The notes under the pieces: generated by a model
The model's database searches: none
Seen by the model: the letters and a program-made list of their open reading frames with translations, nothing else
Told to the model about the DNA's origin: nothing
Source of the DNA: Chara braunii
Taxonomy: Eukaryota > Streptophyta > Charophyceae > Charales > Characeae
Direction of reading: 5' to 3'
Assembly (NCBI GenBank): GCA_003427395.1
Contig: BFEA01000239.1
Location: 1,886,467-1,914,404, forward strand
DNA length: 27,938 nucleotides
Program-made: the position numbers and the translations under genes
Part shown: positions 1 through 8,419 of the stretch, piece by piece
Numbering within the stretch: position 1 is the stretch's first letter
Layout of the letters: each line of letters starts with the position of its first letter

Positions 1-18
1 TCTCTCTCTCTCTCTCTC
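1..18. repeat. (TC)n microsatellite at window edge
   Basis: Pure TC dinucleotides, cut by the window boundary. The same arrangement, (TC)n followed by the leader segment, recurs at 19263-20620, so this tract probably belongs to the repeat family and not to random flanking DNA. Confidence 0.9.
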
Positions 19-1177
19 ATCTTCCTCCATTCCTTCAAAATTCCTTAACCCCTAAAGCCTTTTGTCACCCCTTCCCCCCTATGGCATGTGACTAACTTCT
101 ATCCTCACCGTTACATTGCCAGGGAACGAACGGAAAGGAACTTGGTCCTCACTTGGTGGAAAGCGAGGGCAAGGGAAGGGCTGCCGGTCCCTTGTGCCAC
201 CAAGAAGGAAAGGATACGCGACTATTGAGGACTTCGGTGAGTGCATGGAGTGTCTTTTTGGACAAGGTCAGTCGACTCAACCACCTCCTCGACTGCATGC
301 CTGAGTAAGAAGAGTGTGGTTTGACTGTGAGGAAGGAAGGAAAGCACCCAAAAGCATGGAAAAAGAAAAGGAAAGACTTGGACTTGCATGAGGGGCGGTG
401 TGTTGACCCCATCGGGGACGGACGTATGCCATTGTCATGTTTATTTGGATGTGTTGCAGGTAAGTGGCTTGGAAGATGTGGCAACGAAGGGATTGTGCGA
501 TATGGGACCGTAACGAGGGAAAGGGGGTTTGAATCTCGCACGGTCGAGATGGACTTTGGGCTTTGACGATTGCATGGCTAGCGCGACCTGAAAACACTAA
601 GGGTCGGGGATAGGGTTGGAGCCTGACTTTGCCGTGATGTGTGGTTGTGGTTGGGTCGCGAGCTTGGTACGACCACCTGAAAGGACTAAGGGCGGTCATG
701 AGACCTGGGAGATGTATGAGTAGGCCGACTAAAGGAAAGATAAGGGCTAGGGGGAGAGGGACGAGCCGCCCCAGTGATGCTATAGGAAACTAGGGCCGTT
801 AGTGAAGGAGTGCGTGGCCTAAGGAGAACGCTTAGCCTACGCACCGTAAAGAAGAGAAAGCTCTCAATGAACCTCCCTGGACTGCCTGAGTATTGGAAGG
901 AGTAATTGCCTGGTAAGACAAACGGAGAATCAAAACCTTACGCCTGCGGACCTAGACCAGTGAGGCTACCACCCGGCTAGAGGGCTGAGCTACATCCCCA
1001 ATGTCAAGCTCTCTCGCCCTATTGGCCCAACCCCATCCATCTCATAGCACTAGGTGGGGGTGCCCCTGGGATGAACGACCCGCGCCCTGAGAATGAGCGT
1101 GGGCGGGTCGAGCCAAGTGGGACCCGCAGTGGGGTCGACCAAGGCTCAAAAGTCCTTCAGGGTTCGGCCCCGACAAC
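19..1177 (+). other. Retroelement leader segment (copy A)
   Basis: No convincing ORF; the short open frames here are chance. The segment is collinear with 19430-20620 over almost its whole length. Shared blocks include 'cttgtgccaccaagaag', 'gtgttgacccc', 'ctggactgcctg', 'atccccaatgtcaa' and 'gcactaggtgggggtg'. Similarity fades near 1175, about where gag-like coding sequence begins. I read it as a long 5' untranslated leader or the distal part of a long LTR. No TGGTATCAGAGC-type primer site was seen here. Confidence 0.6.
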
Positions 1178-1969
1178 GTGTTCCAGGCCCTACAACCGGG
1201 AGAAGAAAGACGGCTTATAGCCGAACGTAGAGCCCGTGCACTAGCAGCAGCTAGGGCCACACTAAACGCCGCAGCTAGGGAAGAGGCTGCCGCAACAGCT
1301 AGGGAAGAGGCTGCCGCAGCAGCTAGGGCAACAGCCATGACTAGCTCAGCAGCATCTTCTGCGGCTTTGTCAGGGACTTTGTTGGGAATGCCAACAACTT
1401 CCACGGGCACTTCCTGTTCAGTGGGTTCTTAACAGTCTACTAGTCAGATGGCGGGCTCGCAGTTCAGCCCGCAGACCCCACGTGAGAGGGAACTCAGAGA
1501 GCTCCAACAGGTCGAAAGGATCCGCGCACAGTTAGAAAAGGATCTGAAAGAAGCTACCGACAGAGAAAAAGAGATAAAGAATAGAGCAGCCAGGCTTGAT
1601 ACGATAGAGGCTGACAAAGCTAAGTTAGAGGGCTTGGATGACTCAGGAATAAATGAGCCCATGAAAGTGTTGAGGGACAACATGTTGTCGCTGCATGCAC
1701 ACGTGGACAGCAGGTTGGACTTCATGCAGAGCTCTTTGGATCAGATCCTGGACATTTTGACAAGACCAGGATTTACACCACCAGCGCAATCGCCGTTGCC
1801 GTTATCGGCGATGTCAGGCCCCTTTCCCGTACAAGCTGGCACACAGCCAAGTGGTACGTCTGCAGCAGTCTCACAGACTGTTGCATCTTCTTCTTCGGGT
1901 CCAGCGCCCCGCAACCTGTTCAGCAAACTAGACAACAGCAGGGTCAATGGTATCCTAAGACCCCAATGA
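1178..1969 (+). pseudogene. gag: gag N-terminal part of element A (Ala-rich and coiled-coil region)
   Basis: This is one reading frame interrupted by a single TAA at 1430-1432; both sides are in frame (GS*QSTSQMAG), so a CAA to TAA change is the simplest explanation. The upstream part is Ala/Arg/Glu-rich with an 8-residue repeat (AREEAAAT, AREEAAAA) encoded by 24-bp units near 1273-1320. From the ATG at 1448 a Glu/Lys/Leu-rich stretch with coiled-coil character (about residues 10-60) precedes a Pro/Ser/Gln-rich linker. The frame ends at 1967-1969 only because about one base has been lost between about 1884 and 1915. The next frame over reads on smoothly (QPVQQTRQQQGQWYPKTP) into the capsid part. 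The true start is uncertain: the segment is open from 1097 but has no ATG before 1337. Such N-terminal regions usually assist Gag multimerisation; that role is inferred. Confidence 0.65.
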
Positions 1970-3030
1970 AACCGCCTCTTGCCTTCTCTGGCGAGAGAAA
2001 GGACGAAGAGCTCAACACTTGGTTGAGGTCAGTTCCGGTTTGGGTGAAGGCCAAGAGGACCTCGCTAGAGGATGAAGTGGTAACTGCGGCATCTTACCTG
2101 GAGGGTAAGGCAGCCAAATGGTTAGATGGTGTAGTTATAAAGGCCGAGTATGGGAGACGCATGGCGGACTGGGCTTCTTACCTGGAGGGTAAGGCAGCCA
2201 AATGGTTAGATGGTGTAGTTATAAAGGCCGAGTATGGGAGACGCATGGCGGACTGGGCTAAGTCTCTGACTTCAGACCAGTTCATGGAAATGGTAGAAGC
2301 TCGATGACATAACCCACAGGAGGCACAAAGAGCCACTGATGCCATTAACAAACTCGACCAACGAAAGTTCAAATTGGTTAGAGAGCTTACGACTACCGTT
2401 GAGAGCCTGATCCTCGTCCCAGGCATTAACTACAGCGACCAGTTCCTATTGACTACGTTTGTCAGATGTCTCCCAGAGAACATTAGGAACTTGCTAGCCA
2501 GCGAGGCACGCACTGAGTACCACTCGTTCGAGACACTGTCTAGGAAAGCCTTGGATTTGGAGGCCACGCTAGGCAATGCTCAACCAGCCTCTCAGAATGA
2601 CTCGAAGAAGAAGAAGAGTCCTCAGGAGTGGAAGAAGAAGGGGGCTAAGTTGATGATGGTTGAGTCAGATGGGACTCAAACTGAGATCGACGAACTCTCT
2701 GACCTGACGGACTATACAGAGTATGACGGCGAGGAGGTAGCTAAGGGTAGCACCCTCGCCGCAGTAGTCAAGACTAAGGCAGCTGGCAGAGGAAAGGGCC
2801 AACCTAGGGGTCAAGGGAAGACCGCCTCCAATCAGACCAAACAGGCTAAGTGGGTTAAGGCAGGTCTTGATCAAGACGTGTGGCGTGACCGCCGAACGCG
2901 TGGCGCTTGTATTAACTGCGGGGAATACGGACACTCGCAGTACAAGTGCCAGAACGCTAAGGTTACGCAAAAGGTTGTTCCAAAGATGGGGGCAACTTAT
3001 TCCCAGGCTTCTAGCTCGGGAAACACGTGA
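1966..3030 (+). pseudogene. gag: gag capsid/nucleocapsid part of element A
   Basis: This encodes the retrotransposon Gag core (PPLAFSGERKDEELNTWL start, KAAKWLDG, LVREL, YSDQFLLTTFVRCLP), the structural protein that packages element RNA into cytoplasmic particles. The C-terminal zinc knuckle is intact: CINCGEYGHSQYKC, near 2908-2950, fits C-x2-C-x4-H-x4-C. A TGA at 2305-2307 interrupts an otherwise continuous frame and fits CGA or TGG changed to TGA. An identical 28-residue block is duplicated at 2092-2259. The ATG at 1966 sits inside a frame that is open upstream, so it is probably not the original start. The terminal TGA at 3028-3030 lies two codons after a GGGAAAC slippery site and looks like the natural gag stop. 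Confidence 0.85.
2092..2259 (+). repeat. Perfect 84-bp tandem duplication inside gag
   Basis: The units 2092-2175 and 2176-2259 appear identical base for base. 84 bp is 28 codons, so the frame is kept. The repeated peptide begins SYLEGKAAKWLDGV and ends RRMADWA. Lack of divergence, in an element full of decay mutations, implies a recent event or an assembly artefact. Confidence 0.95.
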
Positions 3031-3059
3031 GGCCAGTGGAAGTAACATCTGCTTCTACT
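3018..3059 (+). promoter_or_regulatory. Candidate -1 ribosomal frameshift signal between gag and pol
   Basis: The heptamer GGGAAAC (3018-3024) is phased in the gag frame as G GGA AAC, and the -1 frame (GGG AAA) is exactly the pol frame. The gag stop TGA follows at 3028. After a 10-nt spacer, 3035-3042 (AGTGGAAG) can pair with 3052-3059 (CTTCTACT), giving an 8-bp stem with one G-U pair and a 9-nt loop. Such signals set the Gag to Gag-Pol ratio in many retroelements. Function here is inferred from sequence only. Confidence 0.6.
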
Positions 3060-4550
3060 CAAGATGAAGTAGGATTGATACCCTCCCTACTTCATGACAA
3101 GGCCAAGGTTAATGACCCCTTAGTCACCCCGCAGACACAACTAGACCAAACTATGCTCTGTACGTTAGATGTGTCTGAAGCCTTAGAGGACTTGGAGAGT
3201 GAGTAGTCAAACAAGGACCCTCGCGAGTCTTGGGTGGCGCTGAGGAAAGGTCCTAGAGGGGAACATTTCGTGGTGGAAATCGATGTAGGAGGCCGCAAAT
3301 GTGGTGCCTTCATAGACATAGGCTCCACGCGGAATTACATAAGTCGCGACTGTTTGGAAAGGCTGCACCTACAAGACCAGGTAAGGCACCTTAGTAGACC
3401 AGTAGCATCGACTTTGGCCAACAAGGAGCGCATGATTGTAACAGACTACATCAAGGACGTAGTCTGTACCTTCTCCTATGGAGGAGGTGAGCTTAACCAT
3501 AAGATCTCGTTCTTGGTTAGCGACAACTTGTCATTCGAAATGTTGTTAGGCATGTACTACCTCGAAGTTGCTAAGCCCCAGTTCGACTGGGATAAGAAGG
3601 TGCTCAAGCATAAGTTGTCCGATGGCCGAACTGTCAGATTGACTAAGTTCAAGGCTAGTAGTATTATAGATACCTATGGCTGCTTGTGCGCATCAGCGTT
3701 CTATAACTACTATAAGCAGAACCAAGAGGAGGGTATGTACCTTGTTTATGTCTTTGAGAATGGGGAGGCCGTTAAAACACCTCCAGAGATAGAATGCATC
3801 GTTGCTAAGTTCCCTGATCTGTTCGAGGAGCCCACAGGAGTTGTTGAAAGGGAAGTCGTCCACGCTATAGAAATCATTCCAGGGAGTAAGACCCCAAAGG
3901 GAAGGATCTATAGGATGGCCCTCGCCGAGTTAGATGAACTTCGGCGACAACTTAAGGAGCTGACAGAGAAGGGTTGGATTCGGCCTAGTACTTCCCCTTA
4001 CGGATCACCCGTGCTATTCGTACCAAAGAAGGGAGGTACTTTGAGGATGTGTATTGATTATAGAGGCCTCAATGCCATCACTATGAAAAACGCAGAGCCT
4101 CCACCTCGCATAAACGACCTATTGGATAGGGTGCAGGGATGCAAGTACTATAGTAAGATAGACTTGAAATCCGGATATCACCAGATCGCAATAAGGCCTG
4201 AGGGCCAACACAAGACAACTTTTCAGACTAGATATGGTCTGTATGAGTTTGTAGTGATGCCTTTCGGTCTTTGTAACGCGCCGGGTACATTCCAGCACGC
4301 TATGAATCGTATCTTTCATGACCATTTAGATAAGTTTGTTGTGGTCTTTTTAGACGACATTCTTATCTTTAGTAAGTCTGCCGAGGAGCATGCACGGCAT
4401 GTTGAGACAATACTTTCACTCCTTCGACAGCACAAGTATAAGGTCAACTTAGAGAAGTGTGAGTTCGGTCGCACTAAGATACTATACTTGGGTCATGAAG
4501 TATCCGCGGAGGGGATTAGGTCGGAAGATGCGAAGGTGGCTAGTATTTGA
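3027..4550 (+). pseudogene. pol: pol of element A: protease and reverse transcriptase
   Basis: Pol frame overlapping the gag end. An in-frame TAG at 3204-3206 (ESE*SNKD, fits CAG to TAG) separates a short acidic linker from the protease. In the protease the catalytic triplet expected to be DTG or DSG reads DIG (FIDIGSTRNYIS, ATA at 3318-3320), which should abolish proteolysis. The flap and C-terminal part (EMLLGMYYLEV) also depart from the usual GMDYL. The reverse transcriptase follows with good motifs: RIYRMALAELDELRRQL, GSPVLFVPKKGG, MCIDYRGLN, YSKIDLKSGYHQI (first catalytic Asp), MPFGLCNAPGTFQ and the FLDD box in VVVFLDDILIFSKS. The frame ends at TGA 4548-4550 in ASI*DWPRPQT, fitting CGA to TGA. 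The RT copies element RNA into DNA inside particles. Confidence 0.9.
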
Positions 4551-5495
4551 GACTGGCCACGACCTCAGACAGTCACTAGGGTCAAATCATTCTTAGGAAT
4601 GTGCGGCTACTATAGGAACTTCGTAAAGAACTATTATACAGTCGCCTCTCCTTTGACTGATCTAACTCGATTTGACACGCCGTGGGACTGGAGTGATGAG
4701 TGCGAGGGTGCTTTCAAGAGATTGAAGAATGCACTCATGAATCATGAGGTCCTCATGGTTCCCGATCCTCAGAAGCCATTCATAGTGACCACTGACGCAA
4801 GCCAATACGGCATTGGCGCAGTGCTGGCTCAACAGGATGGGAAAAAGTTGAGACCGATTGAGTATATGAGCAAGAAGATGCCATCAAAGAAGTTGGCAAA
4901 GTCCACCTACGAAAGGGAACTCTATGCTCTATATAAAGCACTTGTTCATTGGAGACACTTCCTACTGGGAAGGTTCTTCTACTTGAGGACTAATCATCAG
5001 ACCCTCAAATGGATCAAGACTCAACCGGCTCTTTCTTACGCCCTCAAGGGATGGATTGAGGTCATAGACCAATATGACTTCAAGCTTGAGTACCTGAAGG
5101 GAGAGTATAACAAGGTCGCTGATGCGCTATCACGTAGAGCACACTACCTAGGTGCGCTAGTTTCTGACTTTGGCGTATCTGAAGAAGTAACTCAATCATT
5201 GGTGGGAGCCTATCAGGAAGACCCTGTCACGATGGACATCATTCGCAAGCTTCAGGCAAAAGACAAGGCCACGGAAAGTGAGTTTGTGAGGGTGGACGGG
5301 TTACTTTATCTTGATAAGGCAAGAATAAAAAGGTTAGTAGTTCCATCTAGTGAACCTTTGCGTAGTTTATTTTTAGGCGAATGCCATGACGCAACTGGGC
5401 ACTTTGGCTACAAGAAGACGAGTGCTAACTTAGTACAACGATTTTGGTGGCCTGGTATGTTTGATGACGCAAAGAAGTACGTAGAGACCTGTTAG
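4551..5495 (+). pseudogene. pol: pol of element A: RT connection, RNase H and integrase zinc finger
   Basis: Same frame as the preceding pol segment. It starts with the RT thumb/connection (FLGMCGYYRNFVKNY). RNase H then follows with TTDASQYGIGA (catalytic Asp), ERELYAL (Glu) and ADALSRR (final Asp). The usual TDH triplet reads TNH (RTNHQTLKWI), so the third acidic residue is lost. RNase H would degrade the RNA strand after minus-strand synthesis. The segment ends in the integrase HHCC finger: HDATGHFGYKK, then WWPGM, and ETC*VCQRDK, where TAG at 5493-5495 falls between the two cysteines and fits CAG to TAG. Confidence 0.9.
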
Positions 5496-6431
5496 GTCTG
5501 TCAGCGGGATAAGCCGCGAACTCAAGCACCGCTTGGGTTGTTGAAGTCGTTGCCTATTCCTGCTGGTCCAGGACAGAGTCTGTCCATGGATTTCATGGAC
5601 ACCCTGGTGACTAGTAAGAGCGGCAAGAGGCACATTTTCGTCATCATCGATCGATTCACCAAGTACGCTAGGCTAGTGGCCATGCCAGAGACCGCAAGAA
5701 CTGACTATGTCATCAAGTTGTTCAAGGACAACTGGGTGCGTGACTTTGGTTTACCAAAGTCAATCGTTAGTGACCGAGATGTCCGATTTACAAGTGAGCT
5801 ATGGAAGAAGACTGCAGAACAGATGGGCAGTCAACTTCAAATGACTTCAGGGAATCATCCCGAAGCAAACGGACAGGCTGAGCAAATGAACAGAGTTGTA
5901 CAGCACTTGCTGAGGCATTACATCAAGCCCAACCAGGATGATTGGGATGAGCAGTTGCCTCTCATCGCCAGCCTGTACAACAAAGTTGTCCACAACAGTA
6001 CCGGCGTTAGTCCGAATCAACTGCACTTGGGATGGAAGCCTAGATCAGCGCTAGACTTCCTCCTACCTGAAAACCGGCCCGATGCAACTCCAGGCACACT
6101 AGAGTATGGTGTGCAGTATGAGAAGTTGCTGCAAGAGGCTGTTGAGCATATGAAGAAAGCTCAACAAGCAATGATTGCTTCTGAGAATCAACATCGTAGA
6201 CAATCCACATTTCAGGTAGGGGAACGAGTCTGGGTCAAGGCTAGTGAGTTAGGACAGGAGTTCGGAATCTCTCGCAAACTAATGCCTCAGTACTTTGGTC
6301 CCTGGGAAGTCCTGGATATAGTGGGAGATGAGATGGATGGTCCCACATATGTCATTCGTGTCCCTGGACACCTACGCACTCACCCAGTCTTTCATGCCTC
6401 AAAGCTTGCACCTTTCGCTGAGACAGATTAA
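5496..6431 (+). pseudogene. pol: pol of element A: integrase catalytic core and GPY/F module
   Basis: Same frame. The retroviral-type integrase core has all three catalytic acids: SMDFMDTL, IVSDRDVRF and HPEANGQAEQMNR (the Glu after PEANGQA). It joins element DNA to host chromosomes in the nucleus. Downstream are SLYNKVVHNSTGVSPNQLHLGW and a GPY/F-like module (YFGPWEVLDIVG, then HPVFHASKL). The frame stops at TAA 6429-6431 (FAETD*FPSRR), in frame with the tail that follows, which fits CAA to TAA. Apart from the flanking stops this is the best-preserved domain in the window. Confidence 0.92.
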
Positions 6432-6698
6432 TTCCCTTCCAGGAGATCGATGCTGCCCCCAACCATGGATGGACAAGTGGATAACGACGACATTGTGGAT
6501 CACAAGGATATGCCTGTTCCAAAACCGCTGGGTCGAGGAAGACCTCCTAAACCTAAGAGGGAGTACCGCGTCAGATTCAGGCATCATACGGATCCAAAAG
6601 AAGATCGGTGGTTTACCAGGGAGGAACTGATTGAGACAGCTCCTCAGGTGGTGGCAGAATATGAGAGGCTACTGAAAGGGAACGCACCCGCGAAGTAA
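6432..6698 (+). pseudogene. pol: pol of element A: chromodomain-like tail with AT-hook-like motif
   Basis: This is in frame with the integrase after the TAA at 6429-6431. A Pro/Asp-rich linker leads to GRGRPPKPKRE, which resembles an AT-hook (minor-groove binding, core GRP). Then comes YRVRFRHHTDPKEDRWFTREEL and APQVVAEYERL, which has the layout of the second half of a chromodomain (a strand ending in RF or HW, a loop, WxTREEL, then a C-terminal helix). Chromovirus integrase tails steer insertion to particular chromatin. The natural stop is TAA at 6696-6698. The open segment could alternatively be seen as a separate ORF from the ATG at 6450, but continuity of frame argues against that. Confidence 0.75.
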
Positions 6699-6718
6699 GC
6701 ATCTCAGCGGACTTTCGA

Positions 6719-6730
6719 AGCTAAGGGGGA
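6719..6730 (+). promoter_or_regulatory. Polypurine tract (plus-strand primer) of element A
   Basis: AAGCTAAGGGGGA lies about 20 bp after the pol stop and is followed by TGGAATGTGAGG. A purine tract directly before a TG is the expected plus-strand priming site and 3' LTR start (TG at 6731 or 6736). Confidence 0.7.
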
Positions 6731-7360
6731 TGGAATGTGAGGATTGAGCCCTCAAGTAGGGGCCTTGCCATGATGTACATGTTCTGGGCTAAGGCCCCAG
6801 CAAGCCTCGTGCCCGCCCTAAGTGAAGGCGGGCCAGCAAATCAACAAGAGCCCTATGTGCAACATTTCACGAAGTGGGGTCCATACAGTTGCAACACGCC
6901 AATTGGTTGGAGTGCACCGAGTCTCGGATTTCAGCAAAAGCTGAAAACCCAGGGCCTCTAAGTTAGTTAGGCCCTGGGCACTTGAACGTGAGGCCGACAA
7001 TGCATGCTGGGTATAGAGGCTGAAAATGCCGAAGGGAAATCGGCCCACTACCTGAATCTGGCCGCAGGTCTGGATGAAAGAGGCGCAACTGCATTGCCCC
7101 GGGGCCAAACTGTATCGGGCTGGTTTCAGCCTCTGGGGCCCAGTCGCAGGCTGAAGGGAGGTCGCCAACACGCAGCACTGGCATATAGGCAAGCAGGGCG
7201 AGTGGGTAGGGACTTCGGCCAATGCAGGCATTGCGGGCACGCTGCGCGAGTGCATGTGTGTTGCGTTGTGCAGGAGCTGCGCTGCGCTGGGGTGAAGCAG
7301 GTCAGCGCGAGGCGGTAGGGCGCTGCCTGCATGCAAGGCACTGGCGGCCATAGCCGGGCC
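6731..7360 (+). other. Probable start of the element-A 3' LTR, extent unknown
   Basis: No gene is supported here; the open frames on both strands lack any recognisable protein. Position right after the polypurine tract predicts LTR sequence, but no second copy exists in the window to confirm it. It contains an exact 10-bp inverted repeat (6948-6957 CCCAGGGCCT and 6969-6978 AGGCCCTGGG, 11-nt loop) and GC-rich stretches near 7090-7160 and 7240-7320. Confidence 0.4.
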
Positions 7361-7367
7361 GCATGAA

Positions 7368-7487
7368 GAGTTTTTTATTTTAGTAGGCGTTTTTCAAGCT
7401 GCGCCCAACGTGGCAACATTAGCAGCCATTGGAATGATTTTAGGAGCAGCTTATTCCATTTGGCTCTATAATCGTGTTGTGTTTGGA
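7368..7487 (+). pseudogene. nad4: Mitochondrial nad4 fragment inserted in nuclear DNA (NUMT)
   Basis: Forty uninterrupted codons read FFILVGVFQ, VATLAAIGMILGAAY, then SIWLYNRVVFG. This is the conserved late transmembrane region of NADH dehydrogenase subunit 4 (complex I proton-pumping subunit; NuoM in bacteria). WLYNRVVFG and the AT-leaning codons fit a plant or charophyte mitochondrial gene better than a bacterial nuoM, which usually has WLYRRV. Both ends stop abruptly: upstream is GC-rich sequence, and downstream (ggtgcaggag) no longer matches nad4. No start codon, promoter or rest of the gene is present, so it is a dead insertion, probably young because no codon is disrupted. Confidence 0.85.
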
Positions 7488-7925
7488 GGGTGCAGGAGAG
7501 GTGAGGGGTGAAGGTGGTCTTCGAAGGTGAAGGGCGTTGTGTGGGTACAAGGGAGAGTGTGGGTGAAGAGGACACGTACCTGGTGGAGGTGGAGGTCAGC
7601 ATTGGTGTTGACATCATCACTTGCTGGTAGTCAAGTTGTCTGGTTGCTTTCATAGCTGTAGTTGTAGCCTAGGCTGTAGAGTAGATAGGGCGCCTGGCGC
7701 CATTCACAAGAGAGAGCTACATTTGGGTTATGTTGTTGGTGTTGCCCTGTTGGGCATGGACATTGACTCACGATTCTTTTGTATCATTCTCAATTGGATG
7801 TTTACTTGGTTCCGTTGTGCTATCTGCTTTGGCTTGGACTACTTGGACTTCAGTGTGATTTTGCATTGTGGATTTCTGTGCTTCGTCTATATTCATGTTC
7901 CTTGCAAAATAATAATGATAACAAT
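7488..7925. other. Unassigned sequence
   Basis: G-rich on the + strand to about 7600, then T-rich. Open frames are short and resemble nothing I recognise. I see no gene, RNA or clear repeat. Confidence 0.4.
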
Positions 7926-7929
7926 TAAG

Positions 7930-8310
7930 GGAAAACAAATGAGAAGGAAATTATTGAGTGGGCGAGCACGTTTTTGACACTGCCATCTTTGGTGATTTTT
8001 CGTTTTTTCTTGGTTGTGACAAATGCCATGAAAATTTATATATCTGTATCTTACATAATAGAGAATTTACAAATAAAATTTGAAAAAATAATTTTTTTTT
8101 TCATGCCCCGAAATAAAGGAAACAAAAAGTCAGAAGAGAGAAAAAACAAATTAGCGAGTGGGCAAGCAAGTTTTGACACCACCATATTTGCCGATTTTTC
8201 ATGTTTTTCTGGCTCAACATAATGGCTTAAAAATTAACAGGGAGATACCTTACATCACAAAGAACTCAGACAAAACATTTCAGGAAAAAATAATAATATT
8301 TAGGTGCCAA
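7930..8310 (+). repeat. Diverged ~200-bp AT-rich direct tandem duplication
   Basis: Two units are offset by 200 bp. 'gagtgggcgagcacg' (7956) matches 'gagtgggcaagcaag' (8156), followed in each by tttgacac, a tttgg/ccgatttttc block and an A-rich tail ending atttt...atgcc (8107) or attt...gtgcc (8308). There are many substitutions and small indels, so the duplication is old. Confidence 0.7.
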
Positions 8311-8322
8311 AATAATTTTTTG

Positions 8323-8388
8323 CGGGGTCCGAACCCTTTCAGGTTCGGGCCTCGTACAGGGACCCGAACGCCTGAACGTTCGGGGGTC
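8323..8388. repeat. Two adjacent hairpins built from CCGAAC/GTTCGG
   Basis: Hairpin 1 pairs 8326-8335 (GGTCCGAACC) with 8342-8351 (GGTTCGGGCC) around a 6-nt loop, and can be extended three pairs outward. Hairpin 2 pairs 8363-8370 (CCCGAACG) with 8377-8384 (CGTTCGGG), also with a 6-nt loop. Both share the same core, so one may derive from the other. Confidence 0.7.
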
Positions 8389-8419
8389 AGCTTAGGGGCC
8401 TCCGTACGTTCAGCCTGGC

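Larger units (their letters stand above)
1..6730 (+). mobile_element. Ty3/gypsy LTR retrotransposon A, 5' LTR not in window, inactivated
   Basis: The domain order on the + strand is leader, gag (coiled coil, capsid, CCHC knuckle), aspartic protease, reverse transcriptase, RNase H, integrase (HHCC and D,D,E), GPY/F-like module and chromodomain-like tail, then a polypurine tract. RT-RNase H before integrase defines Ty3/gypsy, and the chromo-like tail points to a chromovirus. The element carries six in-frame stops plus one frameshift in gag, so this copy cannot make its full proteins. I did not find the 5' LTR or PBS in 1-1177; they would lie upstream of the window. The 3' LTR would begin just after 6730, but with no 5' partner to compare its extent is unknown. 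Confidence 0.93.

Noticed and set aside
116-699. Open frames in the element-A leader on both strands
   Set aside because: None is preserved in leader copy B, and none resembles a protein.
3043-3066. Pseudoknot after the frameshift heptamer (loop CATCT 3046-3050 with AGATG 3062-3066)
   Set aside because: The connecting loop across the 8-bp stem would be only 2 nt, too short to span it; a simple hairpin is kept instead.
6818-7351. 177-residue open frame on the - strand
   Set aside because: GC-rich, Ala/Cys/Pro-rich, overlaps other open frames on both strands and has no recognisable domain; it lies where LTR sequence is expected.
7900-7930. AT-rich 'aataataatgataacaa' as a possible 3' LTR of element M
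   Set aside because: Only low-complexity resemblance to the LTR edge; the rest of the 203-bp LTR has no match there.
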